Assembly (NCBI RefSeq): GCF_000176515.1
Contig: NZ_ADAQ01000012.1
Span: 186,001 to 250,000, forward strand
Direction: 5' to 3'
DNA: 64,000 nt
From: Grimontia hollisae CIP 101886
GTDB lineage: Bacteria; Pseudomonadota; Gammaproteobacteria; Enterobacterales; Vibrionaceae
The position numbers were made by a program, and so were the translations under genes. Shown one piece after another: positions 9,679-18,275 of the stretch. Position 1 is the stretch's first letter. Every line of letters starts with the position of its first letter. Below the pieces are notes generated by a model that saw nothing but the letters and a program-made list of their open reading frames with translations, was not told the origin of the DNA and made no database searches.

Positions 9679-12156
9679 ATGACAATTAATCGGCGTACTT
9701 TCCTGAAAGGTATCTTGTCTGTCAGCGCAACGGCTGCCATTGGGCCCAGCCTTCTCGTCGCGACAGATGCTTATGCAAATCCAGAATTGTTGGAGGGGGT
9801 ATGGCGCACCTCCGGCTCCCATTGGGGCGCATTTCGTGCCCGCATTGTCGGCGGAGAAGTGGCAGACGTGGTGGCATTTACTCACGACAAACACCCGACA
9901 GCCATGTTAGCGGGAATTAAGGGGTTAATTTATAACCCTTCCCGCGTGCGCTACCCTATGGTGCGCCTTGACTGGTTGAAACGTTCAGAAGGCTGGAATA
10001 CTACCCGGGGAGACAACCGTTTTGTCCGTGTCACCTGGGATCAGGCGCTTGATTTGTTTTACAGCGAACTGGAGCGGGTACAGAAAACCTACGGGCCGTC
10101 AGGCCTGCTGGCTGGCCAAACCGGCTGGCGCCAGACCGGGCAGTTCCACAGTTGCACCACTCACATGCAGCGTGCGTTGGCGATGCACGGTTTCTTTGTG
10201 AAGAAAATCGGGGATTACTCCACCGGTGCTGGGCAAACCATCATGCCTTATGTACTCGGTTCAACAGAAGTTTATGCGCAGCAAACTTCTTGGCAACTGT
10301 TGCTGGATAACGCCAAACAAATTGTTATCTGGGCCAATGATCCGGTGAAAAATGCCCAGGTGGGCTGGCAGTGTCCCACGCATGATGTATATGGCTACTT
10401 TGAGCAGTTGAAAGACAAAGTGGCGAAGGGTGAAATCAAGGTGATTTCTGTTGATCCCGTGGTCAGTAAAACCCAGGCGTTTCTCGGCTGTGAACATCAG
10501 TACATTAACCCACAAACCGATGTGCCTTTTATGCTGGCATTGGCGCACACTTTGTACACTGAAAATCTTCATGACAAAGAGTTCATCAAAATTTATTGCA
10601 TCGGCTTTGAACCTTTTATCGATTACGTGATGGGCAAAACCAAAGACAAAGTCGAAAAAACGCCGGAATGGGCATCAACAATCTGCGGTATTTCGCCAGA
10701 GCGTATCCGTGAATTCGCCCGCATGCTGGCAAAAGAACGTACTCAGCTAATGTTTGGCTGGTGTGTGCAACGCCAACAACACGGTGAGCAGCCGTACTGG
10801 ATGGGGGCTGTACTTGCCAGTATGCTCGGCAGTATTGGCTTGCCGGGCGGTGGCGTTTCTTATGCTCACCATTACAGTGGTATTGGTGAACCAGCGACGG
10901 GTGCCTCCGGCCCTGGTGGTTTCCCGCGCAACCTCGACCCGGGTATGGAGCCTAAATACAACAACAGCGATTTCAAAGGCTACGCCAGCACCATTCCGGT
11001 GGCTCGCTGGGTTGAAGCCATTGAAGCGCCCGGCACAGTGATCAACCACAACGGTAACAAAGTGAAGCTGCCACCCATTAAGATGGTGGTGGTAAGTGGT
11101 AACAACCCCTGGCATCACCATCAGGATCACAACCGGATGAAGAAGGCCTATCACAACATAGAAACTGCCGTAGCCATCGATTATGCGTGGAGTGCTACCT
11201 GTCGGTTCTCTGATATTGTGTTACCCGCCTGCACCCAGTTTGAACGGAATGATATCGATCTTTATGGGGCTTACTCGGCAACTGGCGTTCTTGCCATGCA
11301 CAAGCTGGTGGATCCGCTCTATCATTCCCGCACGGACTTTGACATTTTTAAAGGGCTGACTGCGCGTTTTGGCCTGAACAAAGACAAAGAATACGCGCAG
11401 CATATGACCGAAATGCAATGGGTAGAAAAGCTTTACAACGAGTGTGTCGCAGCCAACAAGGGCAAATTTGACATGCCGGATTTTGATACCTTCTGGCGTG
11501 ATGGGTATGTCAGCTTTGGCAAAGGAAACACTTTTGTCCGTCATGCCGCATTCCGCGAAGATCCAGAGCTTAACCCGCTGGGGACGCCCTCGGGTTTTAT
11601 TGAGATCACCAGTCGGAAAATCGGCAGTTATGGTTACGAATACTGCCAGGAACATCCGATGTGGTTTGAAAAAGCCGAACGCTCCCATGGCGGGCCGGGA
11701 TCAGACAAATTCCCGGTGTGGCTGCAATCCTGCCACCCTGACAAGCGCTTGCATTCACAGATGTGTGAATCGCCTGGATTGCGTGACACCTACACAGTAC
11801 AGGGACGTGAGCCCGCGTATGTCAACCCGGAAGATGCCAAAGCGCGTGGTATCGCAGACGGTGATCTTATTCGGGTTTATAACGATAGGGGACAGCTGAT
11901 TGCCGGCGCTGTCGTGTCAGACAATTATCCACCGGGCGTCATCCGGATCCAGGAGGGAGCCTGGTACGGTCCGACAGGGGCGGAAATCGGGGCGCTCGAT
12001 ACCTATGGCGACCCGAATACAGTCACGCTGGATATCGGTACTTCAGAGCTTGCTCAAGCGTGCAGTGCCTATACCTGCCTGGTGGAATATGAGAAATTTG
12101 AAGGCGAAGTGCCGGCGGTAAACGCCTTCTCGGGCCCTGAGACTGTCTCGCTGTAA
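9679..12156 (+). CDS. torA: TorA, trimethylamine-N-oxide reductase (molybdoenzyme)
   Basis: 825-aa periplasmic terminal reductase of the DMSO/TMAO reductase family, reducing TMAO to trimethylamine with a bis-MGD cofactor. It has a twin-arginine signal (NRRTFLKG, residues 4-11) followed by a hydrophobic stretch and an ATDAYA cleavage region. GDYSTGAGQ carries the serine that ligates molybdenum in this family. It is the third gene of torECA. No torD chaperone follows, although torD commonly completes tor operons, and no torR/torS lies in the window, so maturation and control genes must be elsewhere. Confidence 0.96.
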   Translation: MTINRRTFLKGILSVSATAAIGPSLLVATDAYANPELLEGVWRTSGSHWGAFRARIVGGEVADVVAFTHDKHPTAMLAGIKGLIYNPSRVRYPMVRLDWLKRSEGWNTTRGDNRFVRVTWDQALDLFYSELERVQKTYGPSGLLAGQTGWRQTGQFHSCTTHMQRALAMHGFFVKKIGDYSTGAGQTIMPYVLGSTEVYAQQTSWQLLLDNAKQIVIWANDPVKNAQVGWQCPTHDVYGYFEQLKDKVAKGEIKVISVDPVVSKTQAFLGCEHQYINPQTDVPFMLALAHTLYTENLHDKEFIKIYCIGFEPFIDYVMGKTKDKVEKTPEWASTICGISPERIREFARMLAKERTQLMFGWCVQRQQHGEQPYWMGAVLASMLGSIGLPGGGVSYAHHYSGIGEPATGASGPGGFPRNLDPGMEPKYNNSDFKGYASTIPVARWVEAIEAPGTVINHNGNKVKLPPIKMVVVSGNNPWHHHQDHNRMKKAYHNIETAVAIDYAWSATCRFSDIVLPACTQFERNDIDLYGAYSATGVLAMHKLVDPLYHSRTDFDIFKGLTARFGLNKDKEYAQHMTEMQWVEKLYNECVAANKGKFDMPDFDTFWRDGYVSFGKGNTFVRHAAFREDPELNPLGTPSGFIEITSRKIGSYGYEYCQEHPMWFEKAERSHGGPGSDKFPVWLQSCHPDKRLHSQMCESPGLRDTYTVQGREPAYVNPEDAKARGIADGDLIRVYNDRGQLIAGAVVSDNYPPGVIRIQEGAWYGPTGAEIGALDTYGDPNTVTLDIGTSELAQACSAYTCLVEYEKFEGEVPAVNAFSGPETVSL

Positions 12157-12175
12157 CATATAACCTGCTGAACGG

Positions 12176-12206
12176 TGTGGAGGGGGCACAGATGCGGTCC
12201 TCCACA
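12176..12206 (+). terminator. possible terminator after torA
   Basis: An 8-bp perfect stem (TGTGGAGG 12176-12183 with CCTCCACA 12199-12206) and a 15-base loop lies 20 bases past the torA stop. No U tract follows, so this is only a weak candidate. Confidence 0.35.
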
Positions 12207-12283
12207 TGATCCCCATCTTACCTATCTCCCCGCCGGTGATCCGTTACCCTTGATCATTTGATGAAACGGAATGCGTATTTGAG

Positions 12284-12319
12284 GAAAACGTTCAATAATG
12301 ATTCGAAGATAACGTTTTC
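12284..12319. repeat. 9-bp inverted repeat upstream of the GNAT gene
   Basis: GAAAACGTT (12284-12292) and AACGTTTTC (12311-12319) are exact complements separated by 18 bases, 80 bases ahead of the acetyltransferase start. It could be an operator or a hairpin; no regulator is assigned. Confidence 0.4.
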
Positions 12320-12398
12320 TGTTGGCTATCTTTTCTGAGCTGCTATAGCTTAGGAATCAAGAAGACCGTGATGACACGGCGACATGACAAGGAGAACC

Positions 12399-12962
12399 AT
12401 GTTAAAGCTTGACGATATTGGCTTGCGGCCTGCCAGAAACGATGAAAGGGATCATCTCTGGCACTTTATCTACGTACAAAACGAGTGGAAGGCCCATGAT
12501 GCGCCGTATTTTCCACTTGAATACCAATCCCGTTTCCAGTTCCGGCGCCACCTGTTCAAGCGCCTGAAAGAGGCTGAAACCGCCATGGTGATTGATTATC
12601 AGGGCGAAGCGATTGGCTATCTTTCCTGTTACTGGGAGGACCAGTCTACCCGTTGGCTGGAAGTGGGGATCACCCTGTTTACGTCCCGCTATTGGGGACG
12701 GAAACTTGGGCGTAAAGCGCTGACTCTCTGGATCTCCCATCTTTTCGAGCGCTATGACGTTGCCCGTATTGGCCTGACAACCTGGTCTGGCAATCCTCGG
12801 ATGATGAAATGTGCAGAAGCACTCGGCATGCAGGAAGAAGGGCGGATACGCCGGGTACGCTTCTGGGAAGGCCAATATTATGATTCACTGCGATACGGTG
12901 TATTACGGGAAGAATGGCAGGCATTGCAATCGGCTGGGCAGACATTGCGCTGCGCTGGATAA
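12399..12962 (+). CDS. GNAT-family N-acetyltransferase (RimJ/RimL-type)
   Basis: 187-aa acyl-CoA-dependent acetyltransferase. GLRPARNDERDHLW at the N-terminus and the YWGRKLGRKAL segment (acetyl-CoA pyrophosphate loop region), then GLTTWSGNPRMMKCAEALGM, are typical of the RimJ/RimL-like subgroup. I start at 12399, where AAGGAG lies 4-9 bases upstream; a frame-extended ATG at 12384 lacks a site. Substrate unknown. It is monocistronic, flanked by torA and the AT-rich island. Confidence 0.85.
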   Translation: MLKLDDIGLRPARNDERDHLWHFIYVQNEWKAHDAPYFPLEYQSRFQFRRHLFKRLKEAETAMVIDYQGEAIGYLSCYWEDQSTRWLEVGITLFTSRYWGRKLGRKALTLWISHLFERYDVARIGLTTWSGNPRMMKCAEALGMQEEGRIRRVRFWEGQYYDSLRYGVLREEWQALQSAGQTLRCAG

Positions 12963-12997
12963 CGGATTTTCCTTTGTGCGGCGGATCCTAATTTTGC

Positions 12998-13033
12998 ACA
13001 ATTAATTATTGGCATATGCCAATAATTAATTGT
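12998..13033. promoter_or_regulatory. 36-bp perfect palindrome overlapping the promoter of the NifX-like gene
   Basis: The 18-base half (12998-13015) is mirrored exactly in 13016-13033; the centre is TTGGCATATGCCAA. A plausible promoter overlaps it: -35 TTGGCA at 13009-13014 and -10 TATAGT at 13033-13038, 18-bp spacing. This is the layout of a repressor/activator operator. The DUF134 helix-turn-helix protein encoded just downstream is the natural candidate regulator, by inference. Confidence 0.75.
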
Positions 13034-13068
13034 ATAGTGGCCTCCTTACTCAGATAAAGGAGAACACT

Positions 13069-13590
13069 ATGTTGTTTGCCATTCCCTGCTGCGAATCCTC
13101 TCTTTCCAATCACTTTGCAAAAGCCCCTCAAATTATGCTGTGGGACAACCAAACCAATACCAAACGAATCCTTGAACGACCTCAGTCATCATCGTGTTGT
13201 GGTCATAAGCACTTTTGGCGCAAGGTATTGCAAGACAATCAGGTAGATGCTGTTGTCGTTCGTTCAATCGGTTCGAATATGCTGAGTACACTGTTTAAGC
13301 TCAATGTTCGCGTTCTGAGTGCACCACGAGGATTCTCTGTGGAGAGCTTTGATGAAAACCACTTAACGCCAGTCACTAAAATTGAATTTGCTCGGCCTTC
13401 GGCTAAGAAAAATAAAGCAAGCTGTTCAAGTCAGAGTGCAACACACACTTCCGCGATTGGTCTGCGAGAAGCATTCAATGGTGGGGGAGTTACAGGCCAA
13501 CTAACACTGACTAATAAGCTTTCACCACGAGCGATAAATCACTTGGCGAAAGTGTTCAAGTTATCCGACCAACCTGAGAAAAAACAATGA
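13069..13590 (+). CDS. NifX/NifB-C-terminal/NafY-family metal-cluster-binding protein
   Basis: 173-aa protein whose first 110 residues (LFAIPCCESSLSNHFAKAP... DAVVVRSIGSNML) resemble the dinitrogenase iron-molybdenum cofactor biosynthesis domain, a carrier of Fe-S/metal clusters found also in non-nitrogen-fixers. Unusual cysteines: CC at residues 6-7, CCGHKH near 43-48, and a C in the tail. Start at 13069, with AAGGAG 8 bases upstream. It overlaps the next gene by 4 bases (ATGA). No nif genes are present, so a role in assembling another metallocluster is inferred. Confidence 0.8.
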   Translation: MLFAIPCCESSLSNHFAKAPQIMLWDNQTNTKRILERPQSSSCCGHKHFWRKVLQDNQVDAVVVRSIGSNMLSTLFKLNVRVLSAPRGFSVESFDENHLTPVTKIEFARPSAKKNKASCSSQSATHTSAIGLREAFNGGGVTGQLTLTNKLSPRAINHLAKVFKLSDQPEKKQ

Positions 13591-13793
13591 TATATCTAAT
13601 CAGCTTTGCGATATTTCTGATTGTTGTAATCTTGATGGCGATAGGTGTGATACTAAAACGTCAAACGATACAAGGCAGTTGTGGTGGGCTTGCTAGGATC
13701 AAAATAGAAAGAGAGTGCAACTGCGTCGACATGTGTGATGAACACGCCAGTGTGCTTTACCAAATTAAGGAACCGCAAGCACCAGACTGTTAG
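13587..13793 (+). CDS. NqrM-like small membrane protein (DUF539 family)
   Basis: 68 aa: one N-terminal helix (residues 2-22), then a Cys-rich region QGSCGGLARIKIERECNCVDMCDE that matches the pattern of NqrM (GSCGGL...CNC..PC), the maturation factor thought to deliver iron to the Na+-translocating NADH:quinone reductase. All four pattern cysteines are kept. The usual nqrM follows the nqrA-F genes; this copy instead is translationally coupled to a NifX-like gene, so it is probably a specialised paralogue serving another membrane metalloprotein. Confidence 0.8.
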   Translation: MIYLISFAIFLIVVILMAIGVILKRQTIQGSCGGLARIKIERECNCVDMCDEHASVLYQIKEPQAPDC

Positions 13794-13800
13794 GTAATGG

Positions 13801-14082
13801 CTATGGTTCGCGACTAAATATGAGTGCCTGACCATGAACTAAGCTTTGAGCCACTTTGGCACGAGCACGCTTTACGATATTGCCAAACGTCTGCCTAGAG
13901 ATCCCCATACTAGCCGCCGCGTCTGCTTGACTGAGATCTTCGAGATCGGCCAAGCGCAGTGCTTCGAGTTCTTCGTCCAACAGATCAACTTTATCGAGTT
14001 GGGAAAGCGGCACCCCATTGGGTTTAAAGCACTCGTATGGCGCTCTTCTGCAAATATTTCGTTCTTTTTTTGGTCTTGCCAC
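13801..14082 (-). CDS. DUF134 (UPF0251) helix-turn-helix DNA-binding protein
   Basis: 93 aa beginning MARPKKERNICRRAPYE, with the family's LLDEELEALRLADLE segment and a sigma-70 region 4-like HTH (SQADAAASMGISRQTFGNIVKRARAKVA). DUF134 proteins are commonly found beside NifX-like genes. It is convergent with the NqrM-like gene (7-base gap) and is the likely ligand of the palindrome at 12998-13033. Start is GTG at 14082, with GGCGGA about 8 bases upstream. A MITE begins 25 bases upstream of the start. Confidence 0.85.
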   Translation of the reverse strand: MARPKKERNICRRAPYECFKPNGVPLSQLDKVDLLDEELEALRLADLEDLSQADAAASMGISRQTFGNIVKRARAKVAQSLVHGQALIFSREP

Positions 14083-14106
14083 TTTGTTTCCGCCTTAAGT
14101 TTTTGT

Positions 14107-14376
14107 CTAGGGTCTGTTGACCTTTGGTGGTTGAATTTTGTTCTAGCCATAAGCGCTTTAGGCGCGGCGAGGTGTGTGCCGCCTAGTCATTCTAAGCAAA
14201 TACACCTCAACAAAGCATAAAACGCTTAGGGCTGAACCCTTCGGGCAGCGTTTGTGGGGACTTTCTCCTGCGTTATCGGCTTCTCATGTAGGCTAGCTAC
14301 ACATCAAAGCCTCTGCCTTGTATAAAGCCCCCACAAACTGCTGCAAAAATCATCACCAAAGGTCAACAGACCCTAG
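14107..14376. mobile_element. MITE-like non-autonomous element with 23-bp perfect terminal inverted repeats
   Basis: The ends 14107-14129 and 14354-14376 are exact reverse complements (CTAGGGTCTGTTGACCTTTG plus GTG). CTAG at both outer edges may include the target duplication, so the true ends are uncertain by a few bases. A second, nested inverted repeat (GCAGCGTTTGTGGGG near 14252 against CCCCACAAACTGCTGC near 14330-14346) adds secondary structure. About 270 bp with no transposase. From memory, similar ends occur in Vibrio and Shewanella. Confidence 0.8.
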
Positions 14377-14903
14377 GCTTATCGTTTTTTTAACCGAGTG
14401 GTATTTTATGTCTATCCATATCCAAAAAATCACCAACAACAATGTCGGTTTGTTGCCAGCCCTTTTTCAACCATTATAGTGACATCCGCTTGACTCTAAT
14501 GGCTGACGGAGAGGGCGTTGCGGAAATTGTACCAACTGAAAAAGTGCAAGGCTATCAAGATGTAGGGTGGTGCGATTGCCACCTTGCATGATACCGCCAT
14601 GACCCATTGCCTATTCGCTCGTGATGTTTGCGTAATGACAGTTCGGCTTGATGTTCGCTTTATCAAGCTTATCCTTCTCGATTCAGTCATTCAGGTACAG
14701 TCTCTAAAGAGCAAGCAGGGTATGTATTTAATGCTGAGTAGCATCATTATCGATGGGCTTTGTTACTCAACGGCTGAAGCAAAATTTATGCAATGTCTTA
14801 GTCATATTTGAGAGGGTAGCAGCCTTGCTTTGGGACATGACCGTGCCAGAACAGTTCGCCCTGACACGAGGTGTACATTACAGTTATTTAGTGGTCAATT
14901 GAA
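14377..14903. other. gene-poor region with degenerate coding traces
   Basis: 527 bases between the MITE and ada. A short frame from ATG 14408 (MSIHIQKITNNNVG) stops after 23 codons, and other traces such as ADGEGVAEIVPTEKVQG (around 14500-14550) are in another frame. These could be a decayed gene, but I cannot name it. No convincing intact gene on either strand. Confidence 0.35.
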
Positions 14904-15974
14904 TTAGCGCCTTGCTCTTTCCATATCCAACAATGTTTTTTTGCGCTCTAGTCCCCAGCGGTAGCCTCCTAAAGAACCGTCACTGCGCAATACTCGGTGA
15001 CAGGGGATAAGAATCCCAACTGGATTTTTGCCACAAGCGGTGCCTACAGCGCGAACCGCCTTCGGGCTATCAATATGCTCGGCAACTTCACCGTAGCTCA
15101 TCACGTCCCCTTCTTTAATGCTTAGTAAAAATTGCCACACCTTGATTTGGAATGCCGTTCCTCTGATATCAAGAGGCACATCGGGTCTAGGAGCGCCCTG
15201 ACTTATATGCTGATCTAAAGCAAACATCCAGCTATCCAGCTCTGGTGCGTCTTGTGCCGCAGAAAGTACAAGCTTAGCCTCTGGAAACTCATCACCTAAC
15301 AGAGTTAGCAAAGAATCTTTGTCATCACCAAACTGTACCGAGCATACCCCCTTATCTGTCGCTGCCATTATCATATATCCAAGTGCCGTCTCTCGACATG
15401 CGTAATGGATAATTTCACCTTTACCGCCAGCTTTGTATGCTTTTGGCGTCATGCCTATACTTCTGGTTGCTTCACCATATACCCGACTTATTGAGCCATA
15501 ACCTGACGAATAAATTGCATCAGTCACACCTTCTCCCTCTTTTAACGAACGCTTAAATTTTCGCATTCGCACTGCATCCTGATAATGCTTGGGTGACACA
15601 CCAAACATGTCTTTAAATGTGCGTTGTAATCGGGAAGGCGAAAGCCCTGCAATATTGCCTAACTGGGTTAGTGTCATTTTGTCTTCGGCATTAGTTTCTA
15701 TATAGCGAGCTACATCGATTAGCTGATGAGTACGTTCATCCTGTCCTGCTGGATTGCAACGCTTACATGGACGAAACCCTGCTTGCATTGCGGATTCAAT
15801 ATCTAAGAAGAATCTCAGGTTTTCTGGATTTGCGGCTTTGGTTGAGCAGGATGGCAAACAGAATACGCCAGTGGTAATAACGCCATAGTAAAACTGTCCG
15901 TCAAAAGATCCATCGCTCTGCGCTACTGCATTTTTCATTTTATTTTCAGATAGCTTTGGCATGGCTACGCTCAC
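14904..15974 (-). CDS. ada: Ada, bifunctional transcriptional activator / O6-methylguanine-DNA methyltransferase
   Basis: 356-aa suicide alkyl transferase and AraC-type activator of the adaptive response. From the GTG at 15974 the zinc cysteines are C39, C43, C70 and C73 (E. coli C38, C42, C69, C72), with C39 the phosphotriester methyl acceptor. An AraC HTH occupies about 85-180, and the C-terminal methyltransferase carries PCHR with acceptor C325. An ATG four codons in (15962) has a better-spaced GTGAG site and may be the real start. It is divergent from the DMT exporter. Base composition is AT-richer than the flanks, as for its neighbours. Confidence 0.95.
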   Translation of the reverse strand: MSVAMPKLSENKMKNAVAQSDGSFDGQFYYGVITTGVFCLPSCSTKAANPENLRFFLDIESAMQAGFRPCKRCNPAGQDERTHQLIDVARYIETNAEDKMTLTQLGNIAGLSPSRLQRTFKDMFGVSPKHYQDAVRMRKFKRSLKEGEGVTDAIYSSGYGSISRVYGEATRSIGMTPKAYKAGGKGEIIHYACRETALGYMIMAATDKGVCSVQFGDDKDSLLTLLGDEFPEAKLVLSAAQDAPELDSWMFALDQHISQGAPRPDVPLDIRGTAFQIKVWQFLLSIKEGDVMSYGEVAEHIDSPKAVRAVGTACGKNPVGILIPCHRVLRSDGSLGGYRWGLERKKTLLDMERARR

Positions 15975-16145
15975 TGTTTCGCTGGATTCATCAATATCTC
16001 ATCACATCAAGCTTGATGATGCCATCCGATTCTTGCTGGTTAATTCACGGCTGTTTATTAACCCTTCAATTTGAATGTGGCGCAATTTTCGGATGTTTTC
16101 AGGTTGTCACCATATCTAATATGAACGTAAAGACGAATAACACGG

Positions 16146-17081
16146 ATGATAACGAACATGACATCTAGCATTAATCACTCTATGAACTCAAAAGTATGGG
16201 CTATGCTCATTCTGCTCTCCATCTTATGGGGGGGATCTTTCTTCTTTGTAGGCGTAGTGGTCAATGACCTCCCTCCATTAACCATAGTGACACTTAGAGT
16301 TGGCATTGCAGCGTTTACGCTATGGGGAATAGCCATGATGCTTGGCTTACGTCCGCCAAAAAGTCTAAAAGTCTGGGGGGCATTCTTAGGGATGGGGTTG
16401 CTGAACAACGTTATTCCCTTTGCTTTGATTGTATGGGGGCAAACTCAGATTGCATCAGGTCTGGCCTCAATTCTGAACGCTGCAACGCCCATATTTACCG
16501 TAGTTGTGGCAGGTATTTTGCTCCCTGATGAACGACCAACTCCGTTAAAATTGTTCGGCGTTGTTCTCGGCTTCGTCGGTGTAGTCGTAATGATAGGAGT
16601 ACCAGCTTTAGGTGGCGTAGGCAGCTTGTTCGCACAACTTGCTATTGTTGCTGCCACAGTATCTTATGCATTTGCAGGTGTATACGGACGCAGATTCAAA
16701 TCATTGGGCATTAATCCTGTTGTTACCGCAGCAGGACAGGTCACCGCCTCAACACTTTTATTACTTCCTATCACGCTATTTGTAGATGGTACTATCGATA
16801 CGGAGAGAACAAACATGAGCACATGGATAGCGATTACAGGGCTTGCTGTTGCTTCCACGGCGATAGCTTATGTTCTCTATTTCAAAATCCTTGAGCTGGC
16901 AGGCGCAACAAACGTATTGCTGGTAACACTGCTTGTACCAGTCTCTGCAACTTTGCTTGGCTCACTATTTCTGAACGAATCTCTGGAAGTTATTCATATC
17001 TTGGGAATGGGGTTAATAGCTTTCGGACTATCAGCTATTGATGGCCGTCTGTGGCACCGACTGAAATCAGCCTTTGCTTAA
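16146..17081 (+). CDS. EamA/DMT-superfamily transporter
   Basis: 311-aa inner-membrane protein with about ten hydrophobic segments in two EamA repeats (first repeat from WAMLILLSILWGGSFFFVG, second from ATVSYAFAGVYGRRF). WGGSFF in helix 1 and the late GLALI-type helix fit metabolite exporters of the RhaT/YdcZ type. The start could instead be the ATG at 16158. It is divergent from ada. Substrate unknown. Confidence 0.88.
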   Translation: MITNMTSSINHSMNSKVWAMLILLSILWGGSFFFVGVVVNDLPPLTIVTLRVGIAAFTLWGIAMMLGLRPPKSLKVWGAFLGMGLLNNVIPFALIVWGQTQIASGLASILNAATPIFTVVVAGILLPDERPTPLKLFGVVLGFVGVVVMIGVPALGGVGSLFAQLAIVAATVSYAFAGVYGRRFKSLGINPVVTAAGQVTASTLLLLPITLFVDGTIDTERTNMSTWIAITGLAVASTAIAYVLYFKILELAGATNVLLVTLLVPVSATLLGSLFLNESLEVIHILGMGLIAFGLSAIDGRLWHRLKSAFA

Positions 17082-17089
17082 CCAAACCC

Positions 17090-17313
17090 GATGAAAAAGG
17101 GGCGAATCGCCTCCCGGCGTCGTCCTTCACCAATCAACACGCCTTATCACGAACGATAACGACTACGTTATGGTGGCAGTTCGAGAAGCGATTGGTGCAG
17201 TACCCGCAAACTATAACGCATCCTTTACGTTTGCATCCCATCTTAATAACCTTCTGGCACAGGAGGCAGATTCTCTCTTTGCTTATGCAAGGAAGATCAA
17301 TAGAAAAGCGCAG
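17090..17313 (+). pseudogene. 3' gene remnant, unidentified
   Basis: A frame with protein-like composition runs from just after a TGA near 17090 to TAG at about 17311-17313, ending AQEADSLFAYARKINRKAQ. The only internal ATG lacks a ribosome site. It reads like the C-terminus of a truncated gene inside the AT-rich island. I do not recognise it, and chance is possible. Confidence 0.25.
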
Positions 17314-17362
17314 TAGAGCGCTTTTCTATAAGTTCGTGCGCAACGCAATTATCAGAACTGTT

Positions 17363-17635
17363 TTAGTAAACATCATCATGGTTGCCGATATCTATCAACA
17401 ACACAGTCCCATCTTGTTTTATTCGGATCTCAACCATTAGCCGATACGACATATTTAATGATACAGAATGACAATTTTTACCCTCGATTTTGTGTAATCT
17501 CAGTGAAGGGTGTCCTAGCTGATTCAGTTGTATCATCTTGAGCACTTTTTTTAGAGGTGCTTGCATGTCGGGGTGTTTCTTTAGGAACTTTTTTAGTCTT
17601 CTTTCAAAGGCCGGTGTTGTTACTATCTGGTTCAT
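17363..17635 (-). CDS. type II toxin, RelE/YafQ-like mRNA interferase
   Basis: 90-aa basic toxin. FERRLKKFLKKHPD, LRLHKIEG and the C-terminal DGTVLLIDIGNHDDVY match the RelE/YafQ fold, whose members cleave mRNA on the ribosome. I prefer the ATG at 17635 (TGGAA 6 bases upstream) over 17647. It overlaps the antitoxin gene by 32 bases, the usual coupled arrangement. Confidence 0.88.
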   Translation of the reverse strand: MNQIVTTPAFERRLKKFLKKHPDMQAPLKKVLKMIQLNQLGHPSLRLHKIEGKNCHSVSLNMSYRLMVEIRIKQDGTVLLIDIGNHDDVY

Positions 17636-17879
17636 TGATAATTCCATCTATGAAGCTGTCAATGTCCGTGATTACAGAAAAGTTACCGGCGTCGTAATCA
17701 GCTTCTGCCTCTCTAATCGCCTTATCCAAGCGCCACTCTTGGTATTCTTCGTAGTCCTCTACGCTGATCGCATAAAAAGCAGGCTTTCCTCTTTCAGTGA
17801 CAGCATGAGGTAAACCATCTTTGATTGCCTCTTTGATAACTTTTATGCCACGAACTTTGACATCATTGGCAGTGATCAT
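17604..17879 (-). CDS. type II antitoxin, Phd/YefM family
   Basis: 91 aa. The N-terminal DNA-binding domain (ANDVKVRGIKVIKEAI...GLPHAVTERGKPAFYAISVEDYEEY) is typical of prevent-host-death antitoxins, with an acidic C-terminal tail that would neutralise the RelE-like toxin. It is the first gene of the pair and is likely autoregulated through the two operator-like repeats just upstream (17913-17980). Pairing Phd/YefM with a RelE/YafQ-type toxin is common. Confidence 0.88.
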   Translation of the reverse strand: MITANDVKVRGIKVIKEAIKDGLPHAVTERGKPAFYAISVEDYEEYQEWRLDKAIREAEADYDAGNFSVITDIDSFIDGIINEPDSNNTGL

Positions 17880-17912
17880 TGTTCCTTCCTAATTGACTCG
17901 TGCTATACGAAT

Positions 17913-17980
17913 AGTGCTCTTAAAGAGTACTGATTAAAAGTGCCTTAGTAAAGTATTTTTAGTGGTACTATTAAGAGTAC
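17913..17980 (-). promoter_or_regulatory. paired palindromic operators of the toxin-antitoxin promoter
   Basis: Two imperfect palindromes share the half-site AAGAGTAC: 17913-17931 (AGTGCTCTT/AAGAGTACT, 8 of 9 paired) and 17965-17980 (GTACTATT/AAGAGTAC, 7 of 8). They lie 34-101 bases upstream of the antitoxin start. Cooperative binding of Phd-type antitoxins to paired palindromes is established for the family; binding here is inferred. Confidence 0.6.
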
Positions 17981-18095
17981 TTTTAGGCGATGGCATTAAA
18001 AAGGGGCAGAAACGGGTTGGTAACTACACATAGAGACACGGATAGTTCCTTTATTTTTTCTGTCATTTCTAATGGGGAGTTACAATAGTGAGCAT

Positions 18096-18275
18096 TTAAA
18101 CCATTCTTCTTATCATTCGCCAGATGTAAAAAAGTTCACTCATGAACTTTTGATCTTTAGGTGCAACGATTGAACCGGGAAGCTGTTGGCCATTAGCCAG
18201 AGCAGCGCTAACTTTTTCAAAATATTTTTTTATTGAATATGTTTGTGTGCTTACCACATATGGAATATTTATCAT
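18096..18275 (-). CDS. small hypothetical protein (59 aa)
   Basis: Open frame starting MINIPYVVSTQTYSIKKYF and ending WRMIRRMV. A good AAGGAAG ribosome site sits 6-7 bases upstream of the ATG at 18275. The composition is protein-like and basic at the C-terminus. No family recognised. It lies just upstream of the toxin-antitoxin pair on the same strand. Confidence 0.5.
   Translation of the reverse strand: MINIPYVVSTQTYSIKKYFEKVSAALANGQQLPGSIVAPKDQKFMSELFYIWRMIRRMV

Noticed and set aside
13001-13030. Attachment site or integron-type recombination site at the palindrome
   Set aside because: No integrase or cassette structure nearby, and the palindrome coincides with promoter elements.
14100-14376. 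Coding frames inside the 270-bp element (for example one opening MARTKFNHQRSTDP on the minus strand)
   Set aside because: They arise from the terminal repeat and stop or merge into the DUF134 gene; no transposase motif.
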